NCBI RefSeq assembly: GCF_012928505.1
Contig: NZ_JABBJN010000028.1
Coordinates: 1 to 64,000 of the forward strand
Direction: 5' to 3'
Length of the DNA stretch: 64,000 bases
Source of the DNA: Achromobacter sp. Bel
Lineage (GTDB): Bacteria > Pseudomonadota > Gammaproteobacteria > Burkholderiales > Burkholderiaceae_B
Shown here: in pieces, positions 17,086-25,940 of the stretch
Layout: every line of letters starts with the position of its first letter
How positions within the stretch are numbered: position 1 is the first letter of the stretch
The notes under the pieces: generated by a model
What the model was told of the DNA's origin: nothing
Databases searched by the model: none
Seen by the model: only the letters and a program-made list of their open reading frames with translations
Program-made: the position numbers and the translations under genes

Positions 17086-18005
17086 GGCGCGTCTCCGGCC
17101 AATACGTGGAGGGCGGCCAGACGCAAGGGCTGGAGCAGCCCGGCCAATTGCGCCTCGATGGGCGGCAGGCTGGCGGCCACGTCGCCATCCACTTCCACGC
17201 CCGGCGTCAGCGCGCCGGCGGGCAGCAGCAGCGCGTCGGGCTTGGCCGCCGCCAGCGCGGCAGGCGTCACGCCGTAAAACTGGGCATATTCCCGCGCGGA
17301 CGGCAGCAGCGCGCCGCTGATCCGTTCGACGTCCAGAGGCAGCACGATGACCACATCGGCATCTTGCAAGCCTTCCTGCAGCGTGGCGCACGCGCGTACG
17401 CCCAGCTGCGGCAGGTTGTCCGGCAAGAGCGTGCGCGGCGCAACGGCACGCACTTCGGGCACGCCCAGCGTGGTCATCGCGTGGATCACCGAGCGCGCTA
17501 CCGGCGAATGACGGATATCGCCCACCAGCGTCACGGCCAGATTCGTCAGGTCTTGCTTGATGTCCTGCATCGCCTGCACCAGCGCCAGCGCCGGCAGCGG
17601 GTCCGCATGCCGGCCGTCGCCGGCATTGACGACGCGCAGCCCCGGCGCGGCATGCTTCGCCGCGCAATGGGCCGCACCGCTTGCCGCATGACGCAGCACC
17701 AGGATGCCGGGCGCCAGGCCGGATACGGTCTGGGCCAGCCCATCGCCCGGCTCGGAACCGGCGTCTTGCGCATCCAGGACGACAGGCAGCAGGGACAGGC
17801 GCGTGGCTGCGTCCGCGTAGGCGTCGCGGCAGGCTGGGTCGTCGGGCAGGAAAAGGAACACGGGCTGCGGCGTGGCGGCCGGCGTCTCGCCCGCAGCCCG
17901 TGCGCGAGCCGCCTCGAGCAGGCGCTCGACATGGCGCCGCGGCAACCCTTCCGTTGTCAGCAGATGAATGAGTTCGCCGCGGCGATCAAGTTGCGGATTG
18001 AGCAT
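17082..18005 (-). CDS. Aspartate-carbamoyltransferase-like pseudoenzyme
   Basis: A 307-residue protein clearly derived from PyrB: it starts MLNPQLDRRGELIHLLTTEG and keeps NAGDGRH, the VGD..HS..ARS frame, LLPSAREY and AKPDA. The active site is gone. The carbamoyl-phosphate STRTR motif aligns with DPACR (56-60), the K84 position with Pro86, the H134 and Q137 positions with Asp135 and Pro138, the R167 position with Pro168, the R229 and Q231 positions with Pro223 and Asp225, and HPGP with PAGA (262-265). Only Arg105 remains. The frame is intact, with no stop or frameshift. It overlaps the dihydroorotase-like gene and follows ruvX by 21 bp. No pyrR lies between. A regulatory or scaffold role is possible. 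Confidence 0.8.
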   Translation of the reverse strand: MLNPQLDRRGELIHLLTTEGLPRRHVERLLEAARARAAGETPAATPQPVFLFLPDDPACRDAYADAATRLSLLPVVLDAQDAGSEPGDGLAQTVSGLAPGILVLRHAASGAAHCAAKHAAPGLRVVNAGDGRHADPLPALALVQAMQDIKQDLTNLAVTLVGDIRHSPVARSVIHAMTTLGVPEVRAVAPRTLLPDNLPQLGVRACATLQEGLQDADVVIVLPLDVERISGALLPSAREYAQFYGVTPAALAAAKPDALLLPAGALTPGVEVDGDVAASLPPIEAQLAGLLQPLRLAALHVLAGDAP

Positions 18006-18026
18006 AGGCAGGCCGGGCCGCGTGCT

Positions 18027-18428
18027 TCAGGACGCAGGCAGGGTGTCGAGGTATCGTTGCAGGATAACAGCCGCCGCCATCGCGTCGTCGGCCGCGTGGG
18101 TACCCAGCAGGCGCTGGGCCTCCATGCTGGAGCCGCGTTCGTCGACCAGTTCGACGGCAATGCCGAAACGGCCGTGCAACTGGTTGGCGAAACGCCGGCA
18201 ACGCGCCGTGGCGGGTTGTTCGCCGCCATCGGCGTCCAGCGCCAGGCCGACGATCACGCGGTGGGGCTGCCATTCCTGCAGCAGCGCCGCGATGCGGCCG
18301 AAACGCGCATCGCGGATTTCGCTGAAGATGATTTCCAGCGGACGCGCCTGGCGCGTCAGCGTGTTGCCGATGGCGATGCCGATCTTCTTTTCGCCGAAAT
18401 CAAAGCCAAGCAGGGTTTCTTCAGGCAT
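18027..18428 (-). CDS. ruvX: Holliday junction resolvase-like protein RuvX/YqgF
   Basis: RNase H-fold nuclease of 133 residues, the usual YqgF length, implicated in 16S rRNA 5'-end processing and proposed as a Holliday junction resolvase. The N-terminal catalytic motif reads GFDFGEKKIGIAIGN, with the usual DxGxKxIG pattern. The C-terminal DERGSSMEAQ holds further acidic residues and DAMAAAVILQRYL ends the fold. It overlaps yqgE by 8 bp, the arrangement found widely in proteobacteria, where these two sit together near pyr genes. Confidence 0.92.
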   Translation of the reverse strand: MPEETLLGFDFGEKKIGIAIGNTLTRQARPLEIIFSEIRDARFGRIAALLQEWQPHRVIVGLALDADGGEQPATARCRRFANQLHGRFGIAVELVDERGSSMEAQRLLGTHAADDAMAAAVILQRYLDTLPAS

Positions 18429-19008
18429 GGCCCGCGTCGCCCGCCAGCATGACCGGATCGATGCCCAGCAGCTTCAAGGCGGCCGGGTAACGGTCTTCGG
18501 GAGGCACATCGAAAATGATGTGATCGTCGGCGCCGACGCTAAGCCAGGCGTTCTGGCCCATTTCGCTTTCCAGTTGGCCTGCGCCCCAACCCGCGTACCC
18601 CAGCGTGACCAGCATCCGGGCGGGCCCGTTGCCATCGGCCACGGCTTGCAGCACGTCGCGGGAAGTCGTCAGCGCCATCGCGCCCATCTTGATGCTGGAG
18701 CTGTAGTCGCCCGCGGGCGCATGCAGCACAAAGCCGCGGTCGGTCTGCACCGGGCCGCCGAAGAAAACCAGCGTGTCCTTGACGGGGCCGATCTCAAGCG
18801 TCAGCTCAATGCGTTCGAACAGGGTGCCCAGCGTCAGGTCGGTAGGCCGGTTGATGACCAGGCCCAGCGCGCCACGCTCGGTGTGTTCGCATACGTAGAT
18901 GACAGAACCGGCCAGGCTGCCCTCGACCATGCCCGGCATGGCGATCAGGAACTGGTTGGCAAAGTTCGCCGCCTGCGTCGAGGCGGCTTCGTGGTGTTTT
19001 TCCGTCAT
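18421..19008 (-). CDS. YqgE/AlgH family protein
   Basis: Conserved protein of 195 residues (formerly DUF179) with no agreed biochemical function. Diagnostic segments are NQFLIAMPGM near residue 15, VIYVCEHTERGALGLVINRPTD, FFGGPVQTDRGFVLH and the C-terminal GYAGWGAGQLESEMGQNAWL. The partner ruvX overlaps by 8 bp. A hairpin-bearing 154-bp gap separates it from rubredoxin upstream. Confidence 0.9.
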   Translation of the reverse strand: MTEKHHEAASTQAANFANQFLIAMPGMVEGSLAGSVIYVCEHTERGALGLVINRPTDLTLGTLFERIELTLEIGPVKDTLVFFGGPVQTDRGFVLHAPAGDYSSSIKMGAMALTTSRDVLQAVADGNGPARMLVTLGYAGWGAGQLESEMGQNAWLSVGADDHIIFDVPPEDRYPAALKLLGIDPVMLAGDAGHA

Positions 19009-19108
19009 GGCAACCCCTTAATGGGTAGTCTGAAAGAACCGAGGACGGGGCGCGCTTGCGCGCGGCGGCCATGCTTGCCTGGCGGCAGACCGTCCTGCGG
19101 TTACGAGG

Positions 19109-19126
19109 GATGGGGCTTGCCCCATC
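19109..19126 (-). terminator. Hairpin after rubredoxin
   Basis: GATGGGGC-TT-GCCCCATC forms a perfect 8-bp stem between the rubredoxin stop and the yqgE start. No T-run follows, so it may be an attenuating hairpin or intergenic repeat and not an intrinsic terminator. Confidence 0.45.
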
Positions 19127-19162
19127 GTACGAGCCCTGGCGGAATAGGTCAGCGGATCGGGT

Positions 19163-19327
19163 TCAGATTTCCATCAATTCAAAGTCCTCTTTGCGGGCGC
19201 CGCATTCGGGACAGACCCAGTTCGGCGGCACATCTTCCCAGCGGGTGCCGGGGGCAATGCCCTCGTCGGGCAGGCCGGCCTCTTCGTCATAGACCCAGCC
19301 ACAAATCAGACACATCCAAGTACGCAT
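19163..19327 (-). CDS. Rubredoxin
   Basis: Small iron protein of 54 residues that carries electrons through one Fe bound by four Cys. Both metal motifs are present: CLICG near residue 6 and CPECG near residue 39, with the family spacing and the WVYD and PPNWVCP signatures between. The protein length is exactly normal. It is divergent from the thiD-like gene, with 156 bp between the starts. The electron-transfer partner is not evident here. Confidence 0.95.
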   Translation of the reverse strand: MRTWMCLICGWVYDEEAGLPDEGIAPGTRWEDVPPNWVCPECGARKEDFELMEI

Positions 19328-19483
19328 AGTTCTCTCTTACATCAATTCCCGGCCTTGATCCCCATGGCGGGGCAAAGGTGGGGGGCTTCCATTAGAATGG
19401 GGACAATCTTACCGAAACCCAATAGGGGTTCCCCTGATTCACCTCAAAATGAGTCCGGGCACCCTCACTCAAGCGCTGTCCAC

Positions 19484-20293
19484 GTGGCCCCCGTTACTCC
19501 CCCTCTCGTTTTGGTCTTCGGCCCGCTCGATCCCTCGGGATCCGACGGTTTGCCTGCGGATGCCGTCACCTGCGCCCGCCTGGGCTGTCACGGCCTGGCG
19601 GCCGTTACCGCGCTGACCGTGCAGGACACTGCCGGCATCGAAGAAATCCACCCTGTTTCGCCCGATTTGCTGGACGATCAGGCCCGTTGCCTGCTGGAAG
19701 ACATGTCCGTGCAGGCGATCAAGGTGGGCGGACTATACACCGCTGAAACGGCAAGCGTGGCCGCACAGGTCGCCGCCGACTACAGCCAGGTCCCGCTCGT
19801 GCTGCACCTGGGCCAGCGAGCACCCTTGCCGGCGGACGCCGCCGACGAGGACGACGCCGACGACCTGCTGGCCGCCACGCTGGAACTGGTGCTGCCGCAA
19901 ACCGATCTGCTGGTCATCGAACACCTGCGCCTGGCGCAGTGGCACGCCGACGGCGACATCGATATCGGGGACGCACCGACACCCATGCACGCGCTGGTGG
20001 CGGCCGGGGCGGAGTGGGTGCTGGTGCTGGGCAGCCCGCAACGGCCCGGCCACTACGCCAACGTGCTGTTGGGCCCCAGCGGGCAGACGCACACCTGGCC
20101 ATGGCAGGCGCCCCCGGACCGCAACGGCGACGCCGGCGGCCTGGCCGCCACCGCCATCACCGCCATGCTGGCGCGCGGGCTGGAAATGCCTGAAGCCGTG
20201 CGCCAGGGCCTGGCGCACGCCGACGCCTCGGTGGCCGCCAGCTTCCTGCCGGGCATGGGCCGGCGCATCCCCAACCGGATCCAACCGCAATGA
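19484..20293 (+). CDS. ThiD-like hydroxymethylpyrimidine kinase, diverged active site
   Basis: Ribokinase-fold protein of 269 residues from the chosen GTG at 19484. Upstream in-frame codons exist, but the conserved region starts only at VLVFGPLDPSGSDG. ThiD phosphorylates the thiamine pyrimidine precursor twice. Here the N-terminal GSDPSGGAG motif is altered, and TALTVQDTAG, part of the substrate pocket, is kept. The DPVM segment is lost, and the GTGC anion hole with its catalytic Cys reads GDAG (215-218). Phosphomethylpyrimidine kinase activity is therefore doubtful. The stop overlaps thiE (ATGA), so a role in thiamine metabolism is still likely. Confidence 0.72.
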   Translation: MAPVTPPLVLVFGPLDPSGSDGLPADAVTCARLGCHGLAAVTALTVQDTAGIEEIHPVSPDLLDDQARCLLEDMSVQAIKVGGLYTAETASVAAQVAADYSQVPLVLHLGQRAPLPADAADEDDADDLLAATLELVLPQTDLLVIEHLRLAQWHADGDIDIGDAPTPMHALVAAGAEWVLVLGSPQRPGHYANVLLGPSGQTHTWPWQAPPDRNGDAGGLAATAITAMLARGLEMPEAVRQGLAHADASVAASFLPGMGRRIPNRIQPQ

Positions 20294-20955
20294 AACCGCT
20301 GCGTTTTCCCGCCGGCCTGTATGGCGTCACCCCTGAATGGGACGATACCGACCGCCTGATGCAGGCCGTGCGCATAGCCGCCAGCGGCGGCATGCGGTCG
20401 CTGCAGCTGCGCCGCAAGAACGTGCCCGATGCGGTGCGCGCCGAACAGGCCCGTGCGCTGGCCCCGCTGTGCCGCGAGCTGGGCATCGTGTTCCTGATCA
20501 ATGACGACTGGCGCCTGGCGCTGGAGGTGGGCGCCGACGGCGCCCACGTCGGCCGCGAAGACGAAAGCCTGGCGCGCATCCGCGCCGAAGCCGGCCCCGA
20601 CCTGATCCTGGGCGGCTCCAGCTACGACGACCTGTCCCGTGCCCGCGACCTGCTGGACGCCGGCGCCGACTACATCGCCTTCGGCGCGATGTTCGCCTCG
20701 ACCGTCAAGCCGGACACCGTGCGCGCGCCGCTGTCGGTGCTGACCGAAGCCCGCCGCCTGGTCGAAGAGCGCGATGCGCCCCGGCCCGCGGTCGTCGCCA
20801 TCGGCGGCATCACGCCCGACAACGCGCTGCTGGTGGCCCAGGCGGGCGCCGATGCTGTCGCCGTCATCACCGGACTTTTCGAAGCGCCCAGCATCCGGGC
20901 CGCCGCCGCGGCCTGCTCGGCGCCCTTTACCGTCAACCCCAACCGCAAGCCTTGA
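20290..20955 (+). CDS. thiE: Thiamine phosphate synthase
   Basis: Joins the pyrimidine diphosphate and thiazole phosphate units to thiamine phosphate. TIM-barrel protein of 221 residues with the family motifs in order: LQLRRKN near residue 38 (pyrophosphate binding), [23 protein letters not shown] near 70, [25 protein letters not shown] and [10 protein letters not shown]. Its ATG lies in the stop of the thiD-like gene and hemL follows after 5 bp, so these form one transcript. Confidence 0.93.
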   Translation: MKPLRFPAGLYGVTPEWDDTDRLMQAVRIAASGGMRSLQLRRKNVPDAVRAEQARALAPLCRELGIVFLINDDWRLALEVGADGAHVGREDESLARIRAEAGPDLILGGSSYDDLSRARDLLDAGADYIAFGAMFASTVKPDTVRAPLSVLTEARRLVEERDAPRPAVVAIGGITPDNALLVAQAGADAVAVITGLFEAPSIRAAAAACSAPFTVNPNRKP

Positions 20956-20960
20956 ACGCC

Positions 20961-22238
20961 ATGTCCCGTAACGAACAGCTTTTCGAACGCGCCTGCCGCA
21001 GCATCCCCGGCGGCGTCAATTCGCCCGTGCGCGCTTTCCGCTCCGTCGGCGGCACGCCGCGGTTCATCAAGCGCGCGCAAGGCCCGTACGTGTGGGACGC
21101 GGACGACAAGCAGTACATCGATTACGTGGGCTCCTGGGGCCCGGCCATCCTGGGCCATTCGCACCCTGAAGTGGTGCGCGCGGTGCAGGAAGCCGCCGTC
21201 AACGGCCTGTCGTTCGGCGCCCCCACCGAAGCCGAGATCGAACTGGCCGAAGTGCTGATTTCGCGCCTGCCCTCGCTGGAGCAGGTGCGCCTGGTCAGCT
21301 CGGGCACCGAAGCCACCATGACGGCAATCCGCCTGGCGCGCGGCGCCACCGGCCGCGCCAAGATCGTGAAGTTCGAAGGCTGCTACCACGGCCATTCGGA
21401 CAGCCTGCTGGTCAAGGCCGGTTCGGGCCTCTTGACCTTCGGCAACCCCAGTTCGGCGGGCGTGCCGCCGGAATTCGTGTCGCACACGCTGACGCTTGAA
21501 TTCAACAACCTGGATGCCGTGCGCCAGGCCTTCGCCCAGCATGGCGCCGACATCGCCTGCATCATCGTCGAGCCGGTCGCCGGCAACATGAACCTGATCA
21601 AGCCGGCGGCGGGCTTCCTGGAAGGCCTGCGCGAGGTCTGCACGCAACATGGCGCGCTGCTGATTTTCGACGAAGTGATGACAGGCTTCCGCGTCGGCCC
21701 CCAGGGCGTGCAGGGCCTGACCGGCGTCAAGCCGGACATCACCACGCTGGCCAAGGTGATCGGCGGCGGCATGCCGGTGGGCGCCTTCGGCGGCAGCGCT
21801 GAAATCATGAAGCACATCGCCCCGCTGGGCGGGGTTTACCAGGCCGGCACGCTGTCGGGCAACCCGGTGGCAGTCGCGGCCGGTCTGGCCACGCTGCGCC
21901 TGATCGCGGCGCCCGGCTTCTACGACAAGCTGTCCGCCCAGACCGCCAAGCTGGCCCAGGGCCTGCAAGAACGCGCCCGCGCCGCCGGATTGGCCTTCTC
22001 GGCCGATTCCGTGGGCGGCATGTTCGGCATCTACTTCAGCGACCAGGTCCCGACCTCGTTCGCGGAAGTCTCGACGTGCGACACGGCGGCATTCAACCGC
22101 TTCTTCCATGCCATGCTGGACCACGGCGTGCATTTCGCGCCGTCCGCGTTCGAAGCGGGCTTCGTCTCGGCCACGCACGATGACGCCGTGATCGCCTCCA
22201 CGCTGGACATTGCCGAAAAGGTCTTCGCCGCAATGTAA
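20961..22238 (+). CDS. hemL: Glutamate-1-semialdehyde 2,1-aminomutase
   Basis: PLP enzyme that makes 5-aminolevulinate, the first committed haem/tetrapyrrole precursor in the C5 pathway. It has 425 residues from ATG 20961. An in-frame TTG at 20952 inside the thiE stop region would add three residues and is less likely. Diagnostic segments are [13 protein letters not shown] at the start, [20 protein letters not shown] and the PLP lysine in [16 protein letters not shown]. It follows thiE by 5 bp. An imperfect 7-bp hairpin (22248-22283) lies after the stop, between the convergent genes. Confidence 0.95.
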   Translation: MSRNEQLFERACRSIPGGVNSPVRAFRSVGGTPRFIKRAQGPYVWDADDKQYIDYVGSWGPAILGHSHPEVVRAVQEAAVNGLSFGAPTEAEIELAEVLISRLPSLEQVRLVSSGTEATMTAIRLARGATGRAKIVKFEGCYHGHSDSLLVKAGSGLLTFGNPSSAGVPPEFVSHTLTLEFNNLDAVRQAFAQHGADIACIIVEPVAGNMNLIKPAAGFLEGLREVCTQHGALLIFDEVMTGFRVGPQGVQGLTGVKPDITTLAKVIGGGMPVGAFGGSAEIMKHIAPLGGVYQAGTLSGNPVAVAAGLATLRLIAAPGFYDKLSAQTAKLAQGLQERARAAGLAFSADSVGGMFGIYFSDQVPTSFAEVSTCDTAAFNRFFHAMLDHGVHFAPSAFEAGFVSATHDDAVIASTLDIAEKVFAAM

Positions 22239-22295
22239 GCGGCGGAGCGGCCGGCTTGAGTCGCCTGACCGGGCGTCCGGCCGGCGCGTTCTGGC

Positions 22296-23048
22296 TCAGG
22301 GCGTCTTGTAGCGCTCGTACAGGGCGGTCACGTCCCTGACATAGGCTTGGGTTTCCGCGTAGGGCGGCACGGCATCGTACTTGCGCACCGCGCCTTCCCC
22401 CGCGTTGTAGGCGGCCAGCGCCAGGTCCAGACGGCCCGGGTACTGGTCGATCAGCCGGCGCAGGTGGCGCGACCCCGCCCGCACGTTCGTCGCCGGGTCC
22501 ACCAGCGCGCGCTCGATATCGTCCACCGACAGCACCGACGCCGCCGTTGCCGGCATCAGCTGCATCAGGCCCAGCGCCCCCTTGGGCGACCGCGCATCGC
22601 TGCGGAAGCCCGATTCGATCGCGATGACGGCGGTCAGCAAGGCCCCATCCACGCCCGAATCCTGCGCCGCGCGGGCAATCAGCCCGTCATGGGCGGTGGA
22701 CGGTTTGGCGTCGCCCCAACGCAAGGCCCGCGAGGTCGGCGCCATCGCGGTCAACCGCGCGCCATCGCCAGCCTGTGGGGGGCAGTCCAGGCAGGCTTTA
22801 ATGCCGTTGCCCCGCCAGGTGGTCCGGGCTTGCGCGCGCTTGTAATACTTGGCGTAGCCCGTGGGCACCTTCATGGCGCGCCAGACGCCGTACGGATCTT
22901 TGTATCGATAGATCTCGCTGGCTTGGGCAGAGCCGGCGGGCGCCAGCGCCAGCGCACCCGCCGCCAAGGCCGCCATTGCCGCCATGCCCCCGGCCCGCGC
23001 CGCGAAGGCGCGCAAGGCTGGCAGGAGAGAAAGGGGATGTCGGCGCAT
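22296..23048 (-). CDS. Lytic transglycosylase, SLT domain
   Basis: Periplasmic murein-cleaving enzyme of 250 residues. A signal peptide (hydrophobic stretch to about residue 42, ending SAQA) is followed by SEIYRYKDPYGVWRAMKVP, resembling a DUF4124 module, and then an SLT catalytic domain. The catalytic Glu is in AVIAIESGFRSDARSPKGALGLMQLMP, and the fold ends with LALAAYNAGEGAVRKYD. It is monocistronic and convergent with hemL. It could be a housekeeping or a secretion-linked enzyme, and the neighbours do not help. Confidence 0.88.
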   Translation of the reverse strand: MRRHPLSLLPALRAFAARAGGMAAMAALAAGALALAPAGSAQASEIYRYKDPYGVWRAMKVPTGYAKYYKRAQARTTWRGNGIKACLDCPPQAGDGARLTAMAPTSRALRWGDAKPSTAHDGLIARAAQDSGVDGALLTAVIAIESGFRSDARSPKGALGLMQLMPATAASVLSVDDIERALVDPATNVRAGSRHLRRLIDQYPGRLDLALAAYNAGEGAVRKYDAVPPYAETQAYVRDVTALYERYKTP

Positions 23049-23289
23049 GGGGCGGGGCGGAGGCGGCGTCCGAAGACGGGTTGGCGAGCCCCTATGCTGC
23101 GGCGATGCACCCGGTTTGTCGCTCGCCCCTACGCCCTAGTCCGGCGCCGCTGCTCGATTTCCCTGTGTAAAACAGGGCCAAAACTACGGCATACGTCGGA
23201 CGATTACTATAGAATATGTCGCAATATTTCGTTTATTTACCAAATGAATGAACCTGACCGCCGTCGCGCGCCAGGCAGGAGAGGCTGAG

Positions 23290-25053
23290 ATGGACGCAGA
23301 AAACACGCTCCAGCTAGTGCTGGATGCCAATACCAACGTCCTGACGGCCATCTATACGCCGCCTCCGCGCCCTGTCGCTGCGCACGAGGACGATGATGGG
23401 GGTACCCAAGCAGCCCAAGTGGCCGAGACGGCCGACACGGCCAGCGGCGAGGCCTCCCCCGAACTGGACGCCGACACCGACGTCGCCGTGGATGCCGCCC
23501 CCGTCGTCAACCTTGACCTGCCCACCTGGGACACGCTGACCGCCGCCGTCGTCGCGCAAGGCTGGACCACCGAGGCGCTGGACAACCATGCCGTGCTGGC
23601 GTTCATCGACCAGTGCCGCAGCGCCGTCGAGCCGGTGCAATTCCCCGTCGGGCAGGTGGTGGACGGCTCGTTCGAGCTGGAACTCGACCCCAGCCGGATG
23701 GCCGCGCTGCTGACGCTGCATCCGCCTAAGGGCGGCCAGCCTGTCACCCTGGACGCACTGCGCCACGCCGTGGCCGACCGCGGCATCGTGCATGGCGTGC
23801 TGCAACAGGCCATGGCCGAAGCCATTGAGCAGGGCCGCGCCGCCACCGTGATGATCGCCCAGGGCACGCCGCCCACGCGCGGCACGCCGACCCGCTTTGA
23901 AAGCCTGCTGGACCGCCTGAAGCCGCGCGCGCAGGAAATCGACGAACTGGCCCAGGTGGATTACCGCGACCTGGGCAGCCTGCTGCTGGTCTCGCCCGGC
24001 ACGCCGCTGATGCGCCGCGTGCCGCCGCTGCCCGGCGTGGACGGCACCAACGTGCTGGGCGAACCCGTCCTGCCGGACGAAATGCCCGATACCCCCTTCT
24101 CCCGGGACATCTCGGGCGTGGAGGTAGACCCGGAAGACCCGTTGCTGCTGCGCGCCACGATCGCCGGCACACCCAAGCTGATCAGCCAGGGCGTGCAGGT
24201 CAATCCGATGGTCGAGGTCGACGCCGTCAACCTGTCCACGGGCAACATCACCTTTGAGGGGTCGCTGCAGGTGCGCGGCGACATCGCGGCCACCATGGAA
24301 GTCCGCGTGACGGGCGACGTGGTCGTGAACGGCACCATCGAAGCCGCGCTGGTGGAAGCGGGCGGCAGCGTGACCGTCAAGGGCGGCATCATCGGCATGG
24401 CCGAGGCCCTGCAGGACGCCGCGGCCACCGCCCGCACCGCCCATATCGTCTGTGGCGGCGCGCTGAAAGCGAAGTTCATCGAAAACGCGATCATCAGCGC
24501 CGGGCAGGATGTGGAAGTGGAGCGCGAGATCCGGCAGAGCAGCATCGCCGCCGGCGGCAGCGTGCTGGTCGGCCCGCCGAACACGCAGCAAAGCGCCATC
24601 ACCGGCGGTCAGACCCGCGCGCTGAATGCCGTGCGCGCGGGCACCATCGGCTCGCCGTCGGGCATCCCCACGATGGTGCAGGCCGGGCTGGATCCGCATG
24701 CGGACATCAAACGTTCGGCGCTGACGCGCAAGCGCCTGAAAATGAACGAGGAAAAGGCCAAGCTGGAACAGTTGCTGATGTTCCTGAAGGCCAACCCTCA
24801 GCGCGCCCCCGGCGACGTGGTGGAACGCGCCCGCAACACCCACGGCAAGCTCAGCGGCGAACTGCTGGCGCTGGACGCGGAAGAAGCGCAGTTGGTCCGC
24901 GACCTGCTGCCGCTGCACACCGCCGTCATCACGGCGACGCGGCGCTTTTGCAGCGGCACGAAGATCCAGTTGGGCAACAAGATGCAGGAGTTCCTGGAAG
25001 ACCAGGTCGGCGGCAAAGCCGGGCTGGAAGAAGGCGAGATCGTCATCCGCTGA
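23290..25053 (+). CDS. FapA family protein (DUF342)
   Basis: Cytoplasmic polymer-forming family protein of 587 residues. ATG 23290 was chosen because GGAGAGG lies just upstream. The N-terminal 200 residues are acidic and variable. The DUF342 core (about residues 200-470) includes EIDELAQVDYRDLGSLLLVSPGTPLMRR and a repeat-rich beta-helix-like stretch with GDVVVNGTIEAALVEAGGSV and QDVEVEREIRQSSIAAGGSVLVG. A probable coiled coil (RKRLKMNEEKAKLEQLLMFL) follows. Family members are linked to flagellar or cell-surface assembly, but no flagellar gene is nearby. The 241-bp upstream gap is AT-rich and has TATAGAAT at about 23208-23215. Confidence 0.85.
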   Translation: MDAENTLQLVLDANTNVLTAIYTPPPRPVAAHEDDDGGTQAAQVAETADTASGEASPELDADTDVAVDAAPVVNLDLPTWDTLTAAVVAQGWTTEALDNHAVLAFIDQCRSAVEPVQFPVGQVVDGSFELELDPSRMAALLTLHPPKGGQPVTLDALRHAVADRGIVHGVLQQAMAEAIEQGRAATVMIAQGTPPTRGTPTRFESLLDRLKPRAQEIDELAQVDYRDLGSLLLVSPGTPLMRRVPPLPGVDGTNVLGEPVLPDEMPDTPFSRDISGVEVDPEDPLLLRATIAGTPKLISQGVQVNPMVEVDAVNLSTGNITFEGSLQVRGDIAATMEVRVTGDVVVNGTIEAALVEAGGSVTVKGGIIGMAEALQDAAATARTAHIVCGGALKAKFIENAIISAGQDVEVEREIRQSSIAAGGSVLVGPPNTQQSAITGGQTRALNAVRAGTIGSPSGIPTMVQAGLDPHADIKRSALTRKRLKMNEEKAKLEQLLMFLKANPQRAPGDVVERARNTHGKLSGELLALDAEEAQLVRDLLPLHTAVITATRRFCSGTKIQLGNKMQEFLEDQVGGKAGLEEGEIVIR

Positions 25054-25082
25054 CGCAGACGCCAGCAGCGCCAGCCACGGCG

Positions 25083-25098
25083 CCGGTGAAGGCACCGG
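25083..25098. terminator. Hairpin between convergent fapA and SDR genes
   Basis: CCGGTG-AAGG-CACCGG forms a perfect 6-bp stem with a 4-nt loop in the 67-bp gap between convergent stops. It could serve both strands. There is no T-run. Confidence 0.4.
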
Positions 25099-25120
25099 GG
25101 CAGGCGCGCCCCGGCCCGGA

Positions 25121-25927
25121 TCAGGGCGCCAGTTCCTTGAACCAGACTCGCGGTGAAATGCCGCGGTCTGGCCCCAGGATGGAGAACCCGCCGTCCACCG
25201 GGATATCTACACCCGTCATCCAGGACGCGGCATCCGAACACGCGAAGCAAACAGCGGCAGCGATCTCGCTACCCGAACCCACGCGGCCCAGCGGGTGGAA
25301 GTGCGCCCCCACCGCGTCAGCCGCCTCGCGCGAACCACCCGACAACTGTTCCACCGACGGCGACCACGTCCAGGCCGGCGACACCGCCAACACGCGCACG
25401 CCGGCCGGCGCCAGTTCCACCGCGAAATTCTTGGTGATCTGCAGCAGCGCCGCCTTGGAGGCGGGGTACAGGGCGCGCCCGGCCGCGCCGAACTTGCCGC
25501 CCGTGCTGCCCAGGTTCACCACCACGCCGCCGCGCGGCAGGTGCGGCGCCGCAAACTGCGTGAAGATCGCGGCCGACACCAGGTTGGTGTCCAGAGTGCT
25601 GTGCCACTCCTCTCGCGAGGACGCCAGGCCGCGGTCCGCGTACTGGCAGGCGTTGTTGACCAGGATGTCCAGCCGGCCGAAGCGCGCCAGCGCGGCGTCG
25701 ATCGCGTGCTGGATCTGGCTGTCTTGTCCGATGTCGGTCTCGCAGAACAACGCCCGGTCGTCCAGTTCCCGGGCCATCGCCTGGCCCGCCTGGGCGTTGC
25801 GCCCGACCAGCACCACGTTCACGCCTGCCGCGGCCAGGCCGCGCGCGATGTCGGCGCCCAAGCCTTGCGTGCTGCCCGTGACGATGGCGGTCTTGCCGGC
25901 CAAGCCGGGAAAGCCTGAAAAATCCAT
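25121..25927 (-). CDS. SDR-family NAD(P)-dependent oxidoreductase
   Basis: Short-chain dehydrogenase of 268 residues from ATG 25927, where an upstream extension only overlaps the previous gene. The coenzyme motif TGSTQGLGADIARG is near residue 16, NNAC near 92, and the catalytic YPASK (Tyr-x-x-x-Lys) near 160 with an upstream Ser in LGSTGGKFG. It is last in the dioxygenase operon and 13 bp after the isochorismatase-like gene. A cis-dihydrodiol dehydrogenase role, restoring aromaticity after the dioxygenase step, fits the context but is inferred. Confidence 0.85.
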   Translation of the reverse strand: MDFSGFPGLAGKTAIVTGSTQGLGADIARGLAAAGVNVVLVGRNAQAGQAMARELDDRALFCETDIGQDSQIQHAIDAALARFGRLDILVNNACQYADRGLASSREEWHSTLDTNLVSAAIFTQFAAPHLPRGGVVVNLGSTGGKFGAAGRALYPASKAALLQITKNFAVELAPAGVRVLAVSPAWTWSPSVEQLSGGSREAADAVGAHFHPLGRVGSGSEIAAAVCFACSDAASWMTGVDIPVDGGFSILGPDRGISPRVWFKELAP

Positions 25928-25940
25928 GGATAGTCCTTGA

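Noticed and set aside
19355-19483. N-terminal extension of the ThiD-like protein (start at 19355)
   Set aside because: The extra 43 residues are unlike the family, and the stretch carries the likely promoter (TAGAAT near 19393), so the later GTG start at 19484 is preferred.
22248-22283. Bidirectional terminator between hemL and the lytic transglycosylase
   Set aside because: Only a 7-bp stem (CGGCCGG/CCGGCCG) with a 22-nt loop and no T-run, so too weak to list as a separate feature.
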